Both the position numbers and the translations under genes were made by a program. The notes under the pieces are model-generated. The model made no database searches and was not told the origin of the DNA. It was given only the letters and a program-made list of their open reading frames with translations. A stretch of DNA of 54,958 nt, taken from the NCBI GenBank assembly GCA_050297855.1, contig JBNKTC010000015.1:1-54958 (forward strand), read 5' to 3'. This DNA is from SZUA-545 sp050297855 (GTDB lineage: Bacteria > Campylobacterota > Campylobacteria > Campylobacterales > SZUA-545). The first letter of the stretch is position 1, and each line of letters begins with the position of its first letter. This document shows, one piece after another, positions 1 through 8,784 of the stretch.

Positions 1-155
1 TCGATCCCTTCGCCCAGGTAAAAGGGAGCGATCCGGGAACGGGGCTCGGCCTGGGGCTGGCAAAACGGATGTGCGACGACATGCAGATCAAGATCGCCAT
101 CACCTCCGTCGAGGGTAAGGGAACCATCTTCCGTCTGGTGACCCGCCGGGTATAG
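1..155 (+). CDS. Histidine kinase, C-terminal fragment
   Basis: The first 51 codons (frame starting at base 3) end in TAG at 153-155 and read as the tail of a HATPase_c domain: FDPF, then the G2 box GTGLGLGLAK, then a final beta strand (GKGTIFRLV). This is the ATP-lid region of a two-component sensor kinase; the 5' part lies outside the window. The kinase could partner the OmpR-type regulator at 1568, although a porin gene lies between them. The family is certain; the signal sensed cannot be read. Confidence 0.85.
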   Translation, partial: DPFAQVKGSDPGTGLGLGLAKRMCDDMQIKIAITSVEGKGTIFRLVTRRV

Positions 156-229
156 ACTGCATTCTTTTTGCAGTGTGAAATGGTTCAATTACCCCTTATT
201 CACACACGTGATGCAAATAAGGAGTATGT

Positions 230-1519
230 ATGAGTCTAAAAAAAGTCGCAGCCGCATCGTGGACGGTTTCCCTGCTGGCGGGGGGAAGCCTGCTTCATGC
301 GGACGAAGGTTTCTACGGAAAGGCAAAAGCCTACTATATCGATACGACTAAAAAGAGCGGAAGCACGACGGATGTGGATGCTTCGGCCCTGGCGGCCGGC
401 GGGCAGCTTGGGTATAAAAAAACGGTAGCCGAAAGGCTGGATGTCGCCGTAACGGCCATGGGGACCTACGGTATCGGCAACGATACGGACGAGGCCAAAG
501 TGGACAAGAGTGTTCTTTCCGGAAGTTACAACGGGGATGACTCCATTAGCGTCATCGGGGAAGCCTATGTACAGTACCGACACGGCAACAGTATGCTGAG
601 CGTCGGACGGCAGACCCTCAATACGCCGCTGGCGGCAGCCAAAGAGGTGCGCATGCTTCCGACGACGTTTGAAGCCGCGGTCTTTTCCAACCGCGATATT
701 CCGGGTACGATCTTCACCGCAGCCCATGTCACCGGTATCAAACAGCGTAACAGCGACCGGGTCTACTCCATGGGACGCAACGCCCTGGGGGACAGCCTAA
801 AGAGCTATACCGGCGAAAGCGACACCGGGGTGAGCCTGCTGGCCGTTAACTACAGCGGCCTGGACGGAGTGACATTGCAGGCGTGGGACTACTACGCCCA
901 CGAGATCCTGAATGCGGTCTACCTGCAGGGGGATTTCAAGGGAGCGGTCACGGACGGTATGAACTGGCACGTCGCCCTCCAGTACCTGGATGAGTCGAGT
1001 ATCGGGAAAAGCGACGATTACCTCAAAAGTACCGGTGTATCGGGGATCGACGCGACCCTGGGCGGCGCCAAGGCGACGATCGCCATGGAGGCATTTTCGG
1101 TCGGTCTGGCTATGACACGGACAGCCAAGAACAGCAGCGCCCATGATGCCATCGTCGCACCGTGGGACGGGACGCCCGCGTTTACCAATACGATAACCGG
1201 CAACAACCTCGAGAAATCACAGTATGGAGCAGCTTTGGGTGCGGACGGCCCTTATACGGCCGATACGACTTCATACCGGGGAGAAGTGGCCTATGCGGCG
1301 GGCAAATCGCTCAAAATGATGGCAGCCTACGCGACGTTTGACCAGGGGGCCGCGGACAAGGTGGTCCAGGAAGACGTGAACCTGAAGATCTCCTACGCCT
1401 TTGACGGCCGGCTTCAGGGACTGACACTGACCGGGATCGGTATATGGGTCGACAACAACGGCGGTGTAAAAGAGAAGACACTGGAGCAATACCGACTGAT
1501 CATGGCCTATCCTTTTTAA
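230..1519 (+). CDS. Outer-membrane porin, Campylobacterota Opr-type
   Basis: A 429-residue protein with an N-terminal signal peptide (about residues 1-24, cleaved near LLHA-DEGFYG), followed by alternating amphipathic strands typical of a beta barrel and ending in the aromatic outer-membrane signature MAYPF. It should form a general or specific diffusion channel in the outer membrane. The ATG at 230 is preceded by AAGGAG (219-224). It sits between a histidine kinase end and a response regulator, so it may be a target of that pair; this is inference from position. Substrate cannot be deduced. Confidence 0.8.
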   Translation: MSLKKVAAASWTVSLLAGGSLLHADEGFYGKAKAYYIDTTKKSGSTTDVDASALAAGGQLGYKKTVAERLDVAVTAMGTYGIGNDTDEAKVDKSVLSGSYNGDDSISVIGEAYVQYRHGNSMLSVGRQTLNTPLAAAKEVRMLPTTFEAAVFSNRDIPGTIFTAAHVTGIKQRNSDRVYSMGRNALGDSLKSYTGESDTGVSLLAVNYSGLDGVTLQAWDYYAHEILNAVYLQGDFKGAVTDGMNWHVALQYLDESSIGKSDDYLKSTGVSGIDATLGGAKATIAMEAFSVGLAMTRTAKNSSAHDAIVAPWDGTPAFTNTITGNNLEKSQYGAALGADGPYTADTTSYRGEVAYAAGKSLKMMAAYATFDQGAADKVVQEDVNLKISYAFDGRLQGLTLTGIGIWVDNNGGVKEKTLEQYRLIMAYPF

Positions 1520-1567
1520 GGTATTTTTCCCGATAATCAGAAGCTTAAGGCGGTAAAAGGGGCTTCG

Positions 1568-2242
1568 GTGAAAATTATTCTGCTTGAGGATGAAGAGGCG
1601 CTTCGGAACAACACGGTCAAATACCTGAGACTCAAGGGGTACGACGTAGAGGCTTACGGAGACGGGGACAGCCTGTTGGACCGGAGCCACTGGGGCGATG
1701 TGGACTGCCTGCTTCTGGATATCAACGTACCGGGCAGCAGCGGGTTTGAGGTGCTCTCGTCTCTCAAAGCGTGGGGTATCGATATCCCCGTCATCTTCAT
1801 CAGCGCCCTTAAAGAGTGCAGCGACATCGCACGTGCCTTTGATTATGGCGGGTGTGACTACATGAAAAAACCCTTCGAGCTGGCCGAGCTGGAACTCCGG
1901 ATACGGCTTCGGTGCAGAGAGCGCAGACAAACGGTCCCCACAGGAAGCGTCATACTGTGCGGAGGATTCCGTTACGAACCCTCGACACGCCAGCTTTTTG
2001 ACGGAACGACCTACATCCCCCTCAGCGGTATCGTTGCCAAGCTTTTACATGCCCTCGTAAAATATGCCGACCGCCTCATGAGTTTTGAGATGCTCGAAGA
2101 GCGGGTATGGGACGGAAAGGCGATGTCCCGGACGACGATCTCCTCCCATATCAAAGAACTGCGCCGGGTAATACCGTGTGCCACGATCCGCAATATCCGT
2201 GGCGAAGGGTACATGCTCGTCCTGCCGCAGTCCGATCTTTAA
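1568..2242 (+). CDS. OmpR/PhoB-type response regulator
   Basis: 224 residues. The receiver domain (1-120) has the acidic pair E7-D8, phospho-acceptor D51 in LLLDINVPG, a Ser in the switch position (FISA, 78-81) and the K101-P102 of MKKPF. A winged-helix DNA-binding domain (about 130-222) shows the usual EERVWDG and SSHIKELRR helices. It acts as a phosphorylation-dependent transcription factor. Neighbours are a porin upstream, and a small Cys-rich ORF and a very large sensor kinase downstream; either the kinase ending at 155 or the C-terminal kinase module of the gene at 2757 could phosphorylate it. The start codon is GTG (gtg aaa att) at 1568. Confidence 0.9.
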   Translation: MKIILLEDEEALRNNTVKYLRLKGYDVEAYGDGDSLLDRSHWGDVDCLLLDINVPGSSGFEVLSSLKAWGIDIPVIFISALKECSDIARAFDYGGCDYMKKPFELAELELRIRLRCRERRQTVPTGSVILCGGFRYEPSTRQLFDGTTYIPLSGIVAKLLHALVKYADRLMSFEMLEERVWDGKAMSRTTISSHIKELRRVIPCATIRNIRGEGYMLVLPQSDL

Positions 2243-2331
2243 TCTATCCTTACGTCCTTTCCCGTTTTTCCAATTTTTTTCCAATCTTTTTCAATACGAT
2301 AACGGCATCTATGAAAAATGGAGGCATTATC

Positions 2332-2523
2332 ATGCGAAAGTTTGTAAAAAGTTTTTTCGGAGAGAGTGTCAGAACAAAACGTGATCCGTATAGTAATGCG
2401 GGTTTCAAAGCCTATGAAAACCCCTGCTGCAACGATGCAAGAGGGTGCAACTGTACGAAACGGAGCCAGCAGCGCAAAGTAAGACGGGCGCAAGGCTCCG
2501 GTCGCGACGGACTTTTTAAATAG
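2332..2523 (+). CDS. Small Cys-rich basic protein, unknown
   Basis: A 63-codon ORF starting at ATG 2332 with GGAG at 2320-2323 (8-base spacing) and ending TAG 2521-2523. The product starts MRKFVKSFFGE, carries a central cluster CCNDARGCNC, and is strongly basic at its C-terminus. An alternative ATG at 2311 would add seven residues but has no comparable ribosome site. The four closely spaced cysteines suggest metal binding or disulfides; no family is recognised. A hairpin terminator follows at 2594. Reality of the gene is supported by RBS and terminator only. Confidence 0.5.
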   Translation: MRKFVKSFFGESVRTKRDPYSNAGFKAYENPCCNDARGCNCTKRSQQRKVRRAQGSGRDGLFK

Positions 2524-2593
2524 TAACCCCTGACCCGTGAGTGATCCGGGTCGCCGACATGTCAGATGTCATAAACCCCCTCCTTACATAACA

Positions 2594-2615
2594 GAAGGCC
2601 GGGAAACCGGCTTTC
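2594..2615 (+). terminator. Rho-independent terminator candidate
   Basis: Stem GCCGG/CCGGC with a GAAA tetraloop, extended by GAAG/TTTC, followed by a pyrimidine-rich TCTTCTTTCCC tract. It closes the transcript carrying the small ORF 2332-2523. The remaining gap up to 2756 holds a second perfect hairpin (GCTCTT-GAAAG-AAGAGC, 2657-2673) and an A/T-rich stretch that probably contains the promoter of the gene at 2757. Confidence 0.6.
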
Positions 2616-2756
2616 TCTTCTTTCCCGTCTGTATATAAGAATTTAAAGAAACAAGTGCTCTTGAAAGAAGAGCTTAAAATTAAGTTTTTCTTATAAAACT
2701 CCCGCCCTGTAATATGTTAGTATTAAAATAGATTACGATGTGTTACGGGGTTAGTT

Positions 2757-5700
2757 ATGAAAATATCCGGTTACAAGCTGATCGAAGAGGTCGCACGCTC
2801 TTCGAAATCAGTCGTCTATAGGGCTGTACGGGAAAAGGACGAGGCGGAGGTGGCGGTCAAGATGCCCGCCGAAACCTCCGGCGACAGCGAACTTTTCCGG
2901 CGCTACAAAAACGAGTTCCAACTGATGGAGTCGTTGGAGCTGCCGGAGGTTCCCCGTGTTTTTGAACTTCATGCCCAGGGAGGCGAACTTTACCTGGTAA
3001 CGGAGTACCTGCCCGGCCGTTCACTGGATAGCCTGATCCATGCAGACAGCCTGGGTCTGAAAGAGAAGGTGGCCATAGCCCTCTCCCTCGCCCGGGTCGT
3101 GGGGCAGCTGCACGCTACGGGGATCATCCACAAAGATATCAACCCCTCCAACATCTTCTGCAAAGAGGAGGACGGGGCGTGTACCCTGCTCGATTTCGGC
3201 CTGGCCACACGGAGCCGCGGCCAGTTTCCCCAGCCGCAGGTACCGGAGCTGCTGGAGGGGACGCTGGCCTACATGGCCCCGGAGCAGAGCGGCCGGATGA
3301 ACCGGGAGGTGGACTGGCGAAGCGACCTTTACTCTCTGGGCGTGACACTTTATCACCTCTTCGCCGGGTTCGTTCCGTTCCAGAAAGAGGACAGGCTGGC
3401 GATCGTCTATGCCCACATGGCCGAGCAGGCCCAGCCCCTGAGCCGTGTAGAAGATACAATTCCAGAGACCCTCTCGCGTATCGTGGAAAAACTGATGGCC
3501 AAGGAGCCGGAGGAGCGGTACCAGTCTGCCTTCGGCCTGGCATCGGACCTCGAACGCTGCCTGGAGCAGCTGACGCAAAACGGGGAGATCACCCCGTTCC
3601 CGCTCGCCCAGAACGATTTCAGCCGGGAGTTCCGTATCCCCGGAAAGCTTTACGGCCGCTCGCGGGAGATCGCCACGATGATGGAGGCATTCTCCCGTAT
3701 AGAGCGGGGCGAACGGGAGCTCTTTCTTGTCTCGGGCTATTCGGGGATCGGCAAGACCTCCCTGATCCGTGAGATCCATAAGCCGGTCACACGCAACCGC
3801 GGGAATTTTATCTCCGGGAAGTTCGACCAGTACCAGCGGGAAGTTCCCTACGCCGCATTCAGTACGGCGTTTTCCCAGCTGGTCCGGCAGCTCCTTTCCG
3901 AAAGCGGCCGGGAGCTGGAGCGCTGGCGGCAGGTGATCCTGGCTGCCGTGGGCGTCAACGGCCGGGTGGTCACCGATGTGATCCCCGAGCTGGAGGCGGT
4001 TATCGGCGAGCAGCCCGAGGTCCCCAGACTGGGGCCGCTGGAGAGCAAAAACCGCTTTAACATGGTCTTTGGCTCCCTGATCAAGGGGCTGGCCGACCGG
4101 GAGCATCCGCTGGTGCTCTTCCTGGACGATCTCCAGTGGATCGATACGGCATCGCTTAAGCTGCTGGAGGTCCTGATGACCGACGAGGAGCTGGGGTATT
4201 TCCTTCTCATCGGCGCGTACCGGGACAACGAGGTCGATGCCGCCCATCCGCTGATGATCACCCTGGAGACGATGGACAAAGAGAACGTCACGCGGCGCGA
4301 TGTCAAACTCGCCCCCCTGGCACAGACGGAGGTGGAGGAGCTTGTCTCCGATACGCTCCGTTCCCAAAGTGCGGATACGAAGGCCCTGGCGGAATTGATC
4401 ACGGCGAAGACCGGGGGAAACCCCTTCTTTGTCAACCAGTTTCTCAAAAACCTCCACGAGGAGTCCCTTCTGCTATTCGACGAGTCCCGGAACGGATGGA
4501 CGTGGGAGCCCGAAGAGATCCGGCGCCGGGAGATCACGGACAATGTCGTGGAGCTTCTGGTGGGGCAGATGAACCGGCTGGAGCCCCAGGAGCGAAACAT
4601 CCTTCGGCTTGCCGCCTGTATCGGCGGGGAGTTCTCCGCCCGCCTGATCGCGACGATCTCCGGGGAAGAGACTGCCGTCGCAAAACGGGGACTGACCGCC
4701 GCGAGCGATGCCGATTTCCTCCTGCTGCTCGGCCGCGACCGCGAGAGTGGTGAAGCCGCCTACCGTTTCCCCCACGACCGGATCCAGCAGGCGGCCTACT
4801 CCCTGATCGAGACGGCAAGCCAGGCAGAGACCCATCTGGGCATCGGGCGCCGGCTCCTGGAGCACTGGGACCGGAAGCTCCGTCCCGAAGAGGTGTTCCG
4901 TATTGCCGACCAGTTTAACCTGGGGGTCTCCCTCCTGGAAGACGAGAGTGAACGAAGGCGTGTCGCCCGGCTCGATTACGAAGCGGGCCAGCGGGCAAAA
5001 AACGCCGCGGCTTTCGCATCGGCACTGGAGTATTTCCAGGCCGGGGAGAAACTGGTAAGCGAAGGGTGGTGGAGTGAGGATGCGCCGTTCGTTTTCGAGC
5101 TCTACCGCGAACTGGCCGAATGCCACTATATCAACGGGGATTTCCAGGAGGCGGAGCAGCTCTTTTCCATGCTGGAGACGCGGGCCCCGGACGATACGGC
5201 AAGGGCCCAGGTCTATGACCTGCAGCTGACACTCTATATCAATAGGGGGCGGCTGGAAGAGGCCCTGGATATCGGGAACCGGGGACTGGCCATGTTCGGC
5301 CAGGAGTTCCCCGAGACTCCCGAAACGCTGGTCGAAGCCAAGAAGGCGGAGTTCGGCCGGATCAAGCAGAACCTGCAGGGGGTGACGGACCCGATGGTCC
5401 TGGCCGATCGACCCCCTATGCAGGATAGGGCTATGGAGGCGGCGATGGACTTGCTGATGAACCTCGGTATCCCCGCGTTTATCGCCCGCAAAGAGCTGTT
5501 TCCCGTTGTGGGCCTGCGGATGGTCAACCTCTCCCTGGAACACGGTAACTGCAAGGTCTCATCCTACGGGTACGGCTTTTACGGGATGATCCTGGGGGCG
5601 GTGCTGGACGATTATGCCGGGGGGTATGCCTTCGGCCGTCTGGCCCTGGCGCTCCAGGATCAGTTTGACAACCGCGCCCTGGCGTGCAAACTCTACCGGA

Positions 5701-7937
5701 TCTACGGTGCCTATATCGACAGCTGGACCCGCCCTTACAGCGAGGGGATCGAGCACCTGCGCTACGCCTACCACGTGGGGATCGAGACCGGGGATATGGT
5801 CTATGCGGGCTACTGTCTCAACCATATCTTTATCCGGCAGTTCCTGATCGCCGTGACGCTGGAGGAGGTGGAGAAGGAGACGGAAAAGGGGCTGCTTTTC
5901 TTCCACCGCAATAAAGACGAGTCGGTGGAGGCCCTCCAGCAGATGATGCTCCAGGTCGTGTATGCCCTCCAGGGTCGGACCGATGCACCCACAAGTCTGA
6001 GCGGGAACGGTTTTGACGAAAAGAGGGAGTTGGACGCGTGGCACGAGAAGAGCTACGGTACGCTGCTGGCCTATTACTATATCTATAAGCTGGAGCTGGC
6101 CTACCTCTTCGGGGAGTATGACCGGGCGCGGGAGTTCGCCGCAAAAGCGGAGGAGTACCTCGGCAATATGCTGGGTAACGTGCTCAAGGTGGAGTGGGTG
6201 TTTTACAACGCCCTGACGGAGCTGGCGACAGCGGAAAACGAGGAGGGGGAGGCGCGCCGAAAGTGCCTTGCCCGGGTGGAGGAGCTGATGGGGATGATGA
6301 CCACATGGGCCGAGTATAACCCCCACAACTTCCGCCACAAACTGCGCATCCTCCAGGGGGAAGAGGCCCGGGTTGCGGGCCGGGACTGGGAGGCGCAGGA
6401 GTGCTTTTCCCGGGGGGTACAGGAGGCGCAGGAGTGCGGTATCCTTCTGGACGAGGCCCTCGCCTGCGAGCTGGCCGCCAGTCACCTCTATGCACACCGT
6501 ATGGAGGGACCGGGCGAGTGGTTCGCCCACCGGGCTTACCGACTCTACGGTTTCTGGGGTGCGACGACCAAGAACGACGATCTGAAGCGCCGTTTCCCGC
6601 TGCTGGGTACGGTCGCTTCCTCACCGGAGCAGGAGGGTGTACAGCCGGCGGAGACCGTATCCGAGAGCGGAAGTATCCGGGGCAGTCTCGATATCGAAAG
6701 CGTCCTCAAAAACGCCCAGCTCCTCTCCTCGACGCTGGTCTATCCCAAGCTGGTGGAGCACCTCCTGGAGATGACGATGGAGAACAGCGGGGCGCAGAAA
6801 GCGGCGCTCTTTTCGGTCGAGGAGGGGCGGCTGGTGATCGAGGCGGAAAAAGAGCCGGGGCATCCGCCCCGTATCATGGATCCCGCCCCGCTTGAAGAGG
6901 ATGCCGACAACTACCCGGCATCGGTACTGCACTATGTCCACCGCAGTACGCAGCCGGTGCTCCTGGACGACGCGGAGCGGAAAAGCAACGGTTTCTCTGC
7001 GGACCGCTACATATCGGAGAACCACGTACGTTCCCTGCTCGTCATGCCGATCGTACTGCGGGACAAGGTCCGTGCCATCCTCTACCTGGAAAACAGGGCC
7101 GTGACGGGCGCCTTTACGATGGGACGGCTGCAGGTGATCAATATCTTCGCCTCCCAGGCGGCGATCTCCCTGGAAAACGCCAAGCTCTACGGACAGCTGG
7201 AGCGGCGCGTGGAAGAGGAGGTCAAAAAGAGGGAACGCCAGGAGCAGATCTCCATCCAGCAGAGCAAGCTGGCCGCGATGGGTGAGATGATCGGGAATAT
7301 CGCCCACCAGTGGCGCCAGCCCCTGACCTCCCTGGGCGTGCTGGTGCAGGATATGAAAGAGGCCTATGCCTACGGCGAGCTGGACGAAGCTTACCTGGAA
7401 GAGAACGTGGGTAGCGTGATGAAACTGGTCCATAAGATGTCCGATACGATCAACGACTTCCAGAACTTCTTCAAACCCGACAAGATCCGCGAACGCTTCC
7501 TGGTCGCCGATGTGATCGACGATACACTGGCGATCATGGGCTCCAGCCTGCTAAACCACAAGATCATCCTGGAGGTGGATGTGGAAGAGGGCGTCGCCCT
7601 AGAGGGGTACCGGAACGAGTACGGCCAGGTGCTTTTGAACCTGCTTAGCAACGCCAAGGACGCCCTGCTTTCGCGGAAGAAGAGCGACCGCAGGATATGG
7701 ATTAGAGGCGAGTATACGCCGGAGGGCAGGAGCCGCCTGATCGTAAGGGACAACGGCGGGGGCATCGACGCCTCCATCCTGGAGAAGATATTCGACCCCT
7801 ACTTCACCACCAAGTTCAAAGCCGACGGGACCGGTATCGGGCTCTATATGTCCAAAATGATCATCGAGCGCAACATGGACGGGCATATCCTGGCCGAAAA
7901 CAGTGACGACGGGGCGGTCTTTATCCTGGAGGTATAG
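2757..7937 (+). CDS. Ser/Thr kinase - AAA ATPase - GAF - histidine kinase fusion
   Basis: A 1726-residue signalling protein. In order: an N-terminal eukaryote-like protein kinase domain (about 1-270) with VAVK lysine K35, catalytic HKDINPSN (about 125) and DFG (about 146); a STAND/AAA ATPase with Walker A GYSGIGKTS (about 327-335) and Walker B LFLDDLQW (about 454); a long helical TPR-like region (about 700-1280); a GAF domain (about 1330-1475); a short coiled coil; then a histidine kinase with H1517 in IAHQWRQP, N-box LLSNAKDA, DNGGGI and GTGIGLYM. No membrane segment, so cytoplasmic. This matches the trifunctional kinase/ATPase/sensor kinase architecture known from other phyla. Both kinase active sites look intact. 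It probably phosphorylates a response regulator; the one at 1568 is the nearest. Confidence 0.93.
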   Translation: MKISGYKLIEEVARSSKSVVYRAVREKDEAEVAVKMPAETSGDSELFRRYKNEFQLMESLELPEVPRVFELHAQGGELYLVTEYLPGRSLDSLIHADSLGLKEKVAIALSLARVVGQLHATGIIHKDINPSNIFCKEEDGACTLLDFGLATRSRGQFPQPQVPELLEGTLAYMAPEQSGRMNREVDWRSDLYSLGVTLYHLFAGFVPFQKEDRLAIVYAHMAEQAQPLSRVEDTIPETLSRIVEKLMAKEPEERYQSAFGLASDLERCLEQLTQNGEITPFPLAQNDFSREFRIPGKLYGRSREIATMMEAFSRIERGERELFLVSGYSGIGKTSLIREIHKPVTRNRGNFISGKFDQYQREVPYAAFSTAFSQLVRQLLSESGRELERWRQVILAAVGVNGRVVTDVIPELEAVIGEQPEVPRLGPLESKNRFNMVFGSLIKGLADREHPLVLFLDDLQWIDTASLKLLEVLMTDEELGYFLLIGAYRDNEVDAAHPLMITLETMDKENVTRRDVKLAPLAQTEVEELVSDTLRSQSADTKALAELITAKTGGNPFFVNQFLKNLHEESLLLFDESRNGWTWEPEEIRRREITDNVVELLVGQMNRLEPQERNILRLAACIGGEFSARLIATISGEETAVAKRGLTAASDADFLLLLGRDRESGEAAYRFPHDRIQQAAYSLIETASQAETHLGIGRRLLEHWDRKLRPEEVFRIADQFNLGVSLLEDESERRRVARLDYEAGQRAKNAAAFASALEYFQAGEKLVSEGWWSEDAPFVFELYRELAECHYINGDFQEAEQLFSMLETRAPDDTARAQVYDLQLTLYINRGRLEEALDIGNRGLAMFGQEFPETPETLVEAKKAEFGRIKQNLQGVTDPMVLADRPPMQDRAMEAAMDLLMNLGIPAFIARKELFPVVGLRMVNLSLEHGNCKVSSYGYGFYGMILGAVLDDYAGGYAFGRLALALQDQFDNRALACKLYRIYGAYIDSWTRPYSEGIEHLRYAYHVGIETGDMVYAGYCLNHIFIRQFLIAVTLEEVEKETEKGLLFFHRNKDESVEALQQMMLQVVYALQGRTDAPTSLSGNGFDEKRELDAWHEKSYGTLLAYYYIYKLELAYLFGEYDRAREFAAKAEEYLGNMLGNVLKVEWVFYNALTELATAENEEGEARRKCLARVEELMGMMTTWAEYNPHNFRHKLRILQGEEARVAGRDWEAQECFSRGVQEAQECGILLDEALACELAASHLYAHRMEGPGEWFAHRAYRLYGFWGATTKNDDLKRRFPLLGTVASSPEQEGVQPAETVSESGSIRGSLDIESVLKNAQLLSSTLVYPKLVEHLLEMTMENSGAQKAALFSVEEGRLVIEAEKEPGHPPRIMDPAPLEEDADNYPASVLHYVHRSTQPVLLDDAERKSNGFSADRYISENHVRSLLVMPIVLRDKVRAILYLENRAVTGAFTMGRLQVINIFASQAAISLENAKLYGQLERRVEEEVKKRERQEQISIQQSKLAAMGEMIGNIAHQWRQPLTSLGVLVQDMKEAYAYGELDEAYLEENVGSVMKLVHKMSDTINDFQNFFKPDKIRERFLVADVIDDTLAIMGSSLLNHKIILEVDVEEGVALEGYRNEYGQVLLNLLSNAKDALLSRKKSDRRIWIRGEYTPEGRSRLIVRDNGGGIDASILEKIFDPYFTTKFKADGTGIGLYMSKMIIERNMDGHILAENSDDGAVFILEV

Positions 7938-8018
7938 GTAACCTTTTTTCTGTTTTTTGAGGCGTTTATGATCATTTGAAGCTATAATTACCGAAGCAGT
8001 TCAAACAGGAGGGGAGAG

Positions 8019-8759
8019 ATGATTTACGATTTTTGGAAAGATTACGAAGAGTGGCTCTCCTTCGACCAGGCATCCCTTCTGGATTACCGTCTGGATAATA
8101 TCGCCATCAAGCTCAACACATTCTTCCAGCGGCTTATCATCGAGAACATCAAAAAGCCCGATATCACGTTCTACCTCGCGGGCTCCTGTATCAAGGCCGA
8201 CATCTTTAAAGACCTGGACATGTTTTTCCCCTCCGACGAAGACCGCCGGCTGATCCACGACGCCATGAACAAGGACTACTTCGAGTACGAGAACAACTCC
8301 TACACCTACCGCTACAAAAACGAGCTCTACCAGCTCATCTACCGCGAGCGGTTCGACGGGGCGACGCTGAAGGAGGTCGTGGACGGCTTCGATTTCGACT
8401 CCACCAAGGTCGCCTTCGAGTGCAACTACAACACCAAAAAACGCCTCTTTACGATCGAGGCGTGCGATATGCGCACGGAGTTTGTCAACTATCTTAATAC
8501 CAAGATCAACCGCCTCTCCCGCGTCAGCGTCAACCCCTTCGTCTCGCTCCAGCGGGCGATCTACTTCCTGCGCCGGGGCGACGACGTGCCGTACGAGGTG
8601 TTTTTGCAGATCACTTCAAAGATCGCGGAGCTCCACGTGGAGAAGGCCAAAGACCCCACGCTCTATTTCCAGAACCTCCAGGGCAACCCCAACAAACTCT
8701 CCAATATCAAAGAGGCGATCACCCACTTCGTGGAGGAGCAGAAAGAGGGGCACGAGTAG
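8019..8759 (+). CDS. Nucleotidyltransferase-fold protein, putative
   Basis: 246 residues, no signal or membrane segment. Residues about 50-70 contain YLAGSCIKADIFKDLDMFF, which resembles the Gly-Ser ... Asp-x-Asp signature of Pol beta-type nucleotidyltransferases, and a later hydrophobic strand segment (VAFECNYN) could supply the third acidic site. The C-terminal half is helical. The ATG at 8019 follows GGAGGGGAGAG. It stands alone between the large kinase and a convergent TPR gene. The fold is inferred from one motif only; RNA-, nucleotide- or antibiotic-modifying roles are all open. Confidence 0.5.
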   Translation: MIYDFWKDYEEWLSFDQASLLDYRLDNIAIKLNTFFQRLIIENIKKPDITFYLAGSCIKADIFKDLDMFFPSDEDRRLIHDAMNKDYFEYENNSYTYRYKNELYQLIYRERFDGATLKEVVDGFDFDSTKVAFECNYNTKKRLFTIEACDMRTEFVNYLNTKINRLSRVSVNPFVSLQRAIYFLRRGDDVPYEVFLQITSKIAELHVEKAKDPTLYFQNLQGNPNKLSNIKEAITHFVEEQKEGHE

Positions 8760-8784
8760 CAGGCGTTCCAGTGCCCGCTGCTAC
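8756..8784. terminator. Hairpin across two convergent stop codons
   Basis: GTAGCAG-G-CG (8756-8765) pairs with CGCTGCTAC (8776-8784). The TAG of the gene ending at 8759 and the TAG of the minus-strand gene ending at 8781 both lie in the stem arms. There is no T run on either side, so a bidirectional terminator is only plausible. Confidence 0.4.

Noticed and set aside
3021..4457. Long minus-strand open frames opposite the giant kinase and opposite hom, fdh and others
   Set aside because: They are antisense shadows of GC-rich genes whose proteins have recognised domains; translations are low-complexity and lack ribosome sites.
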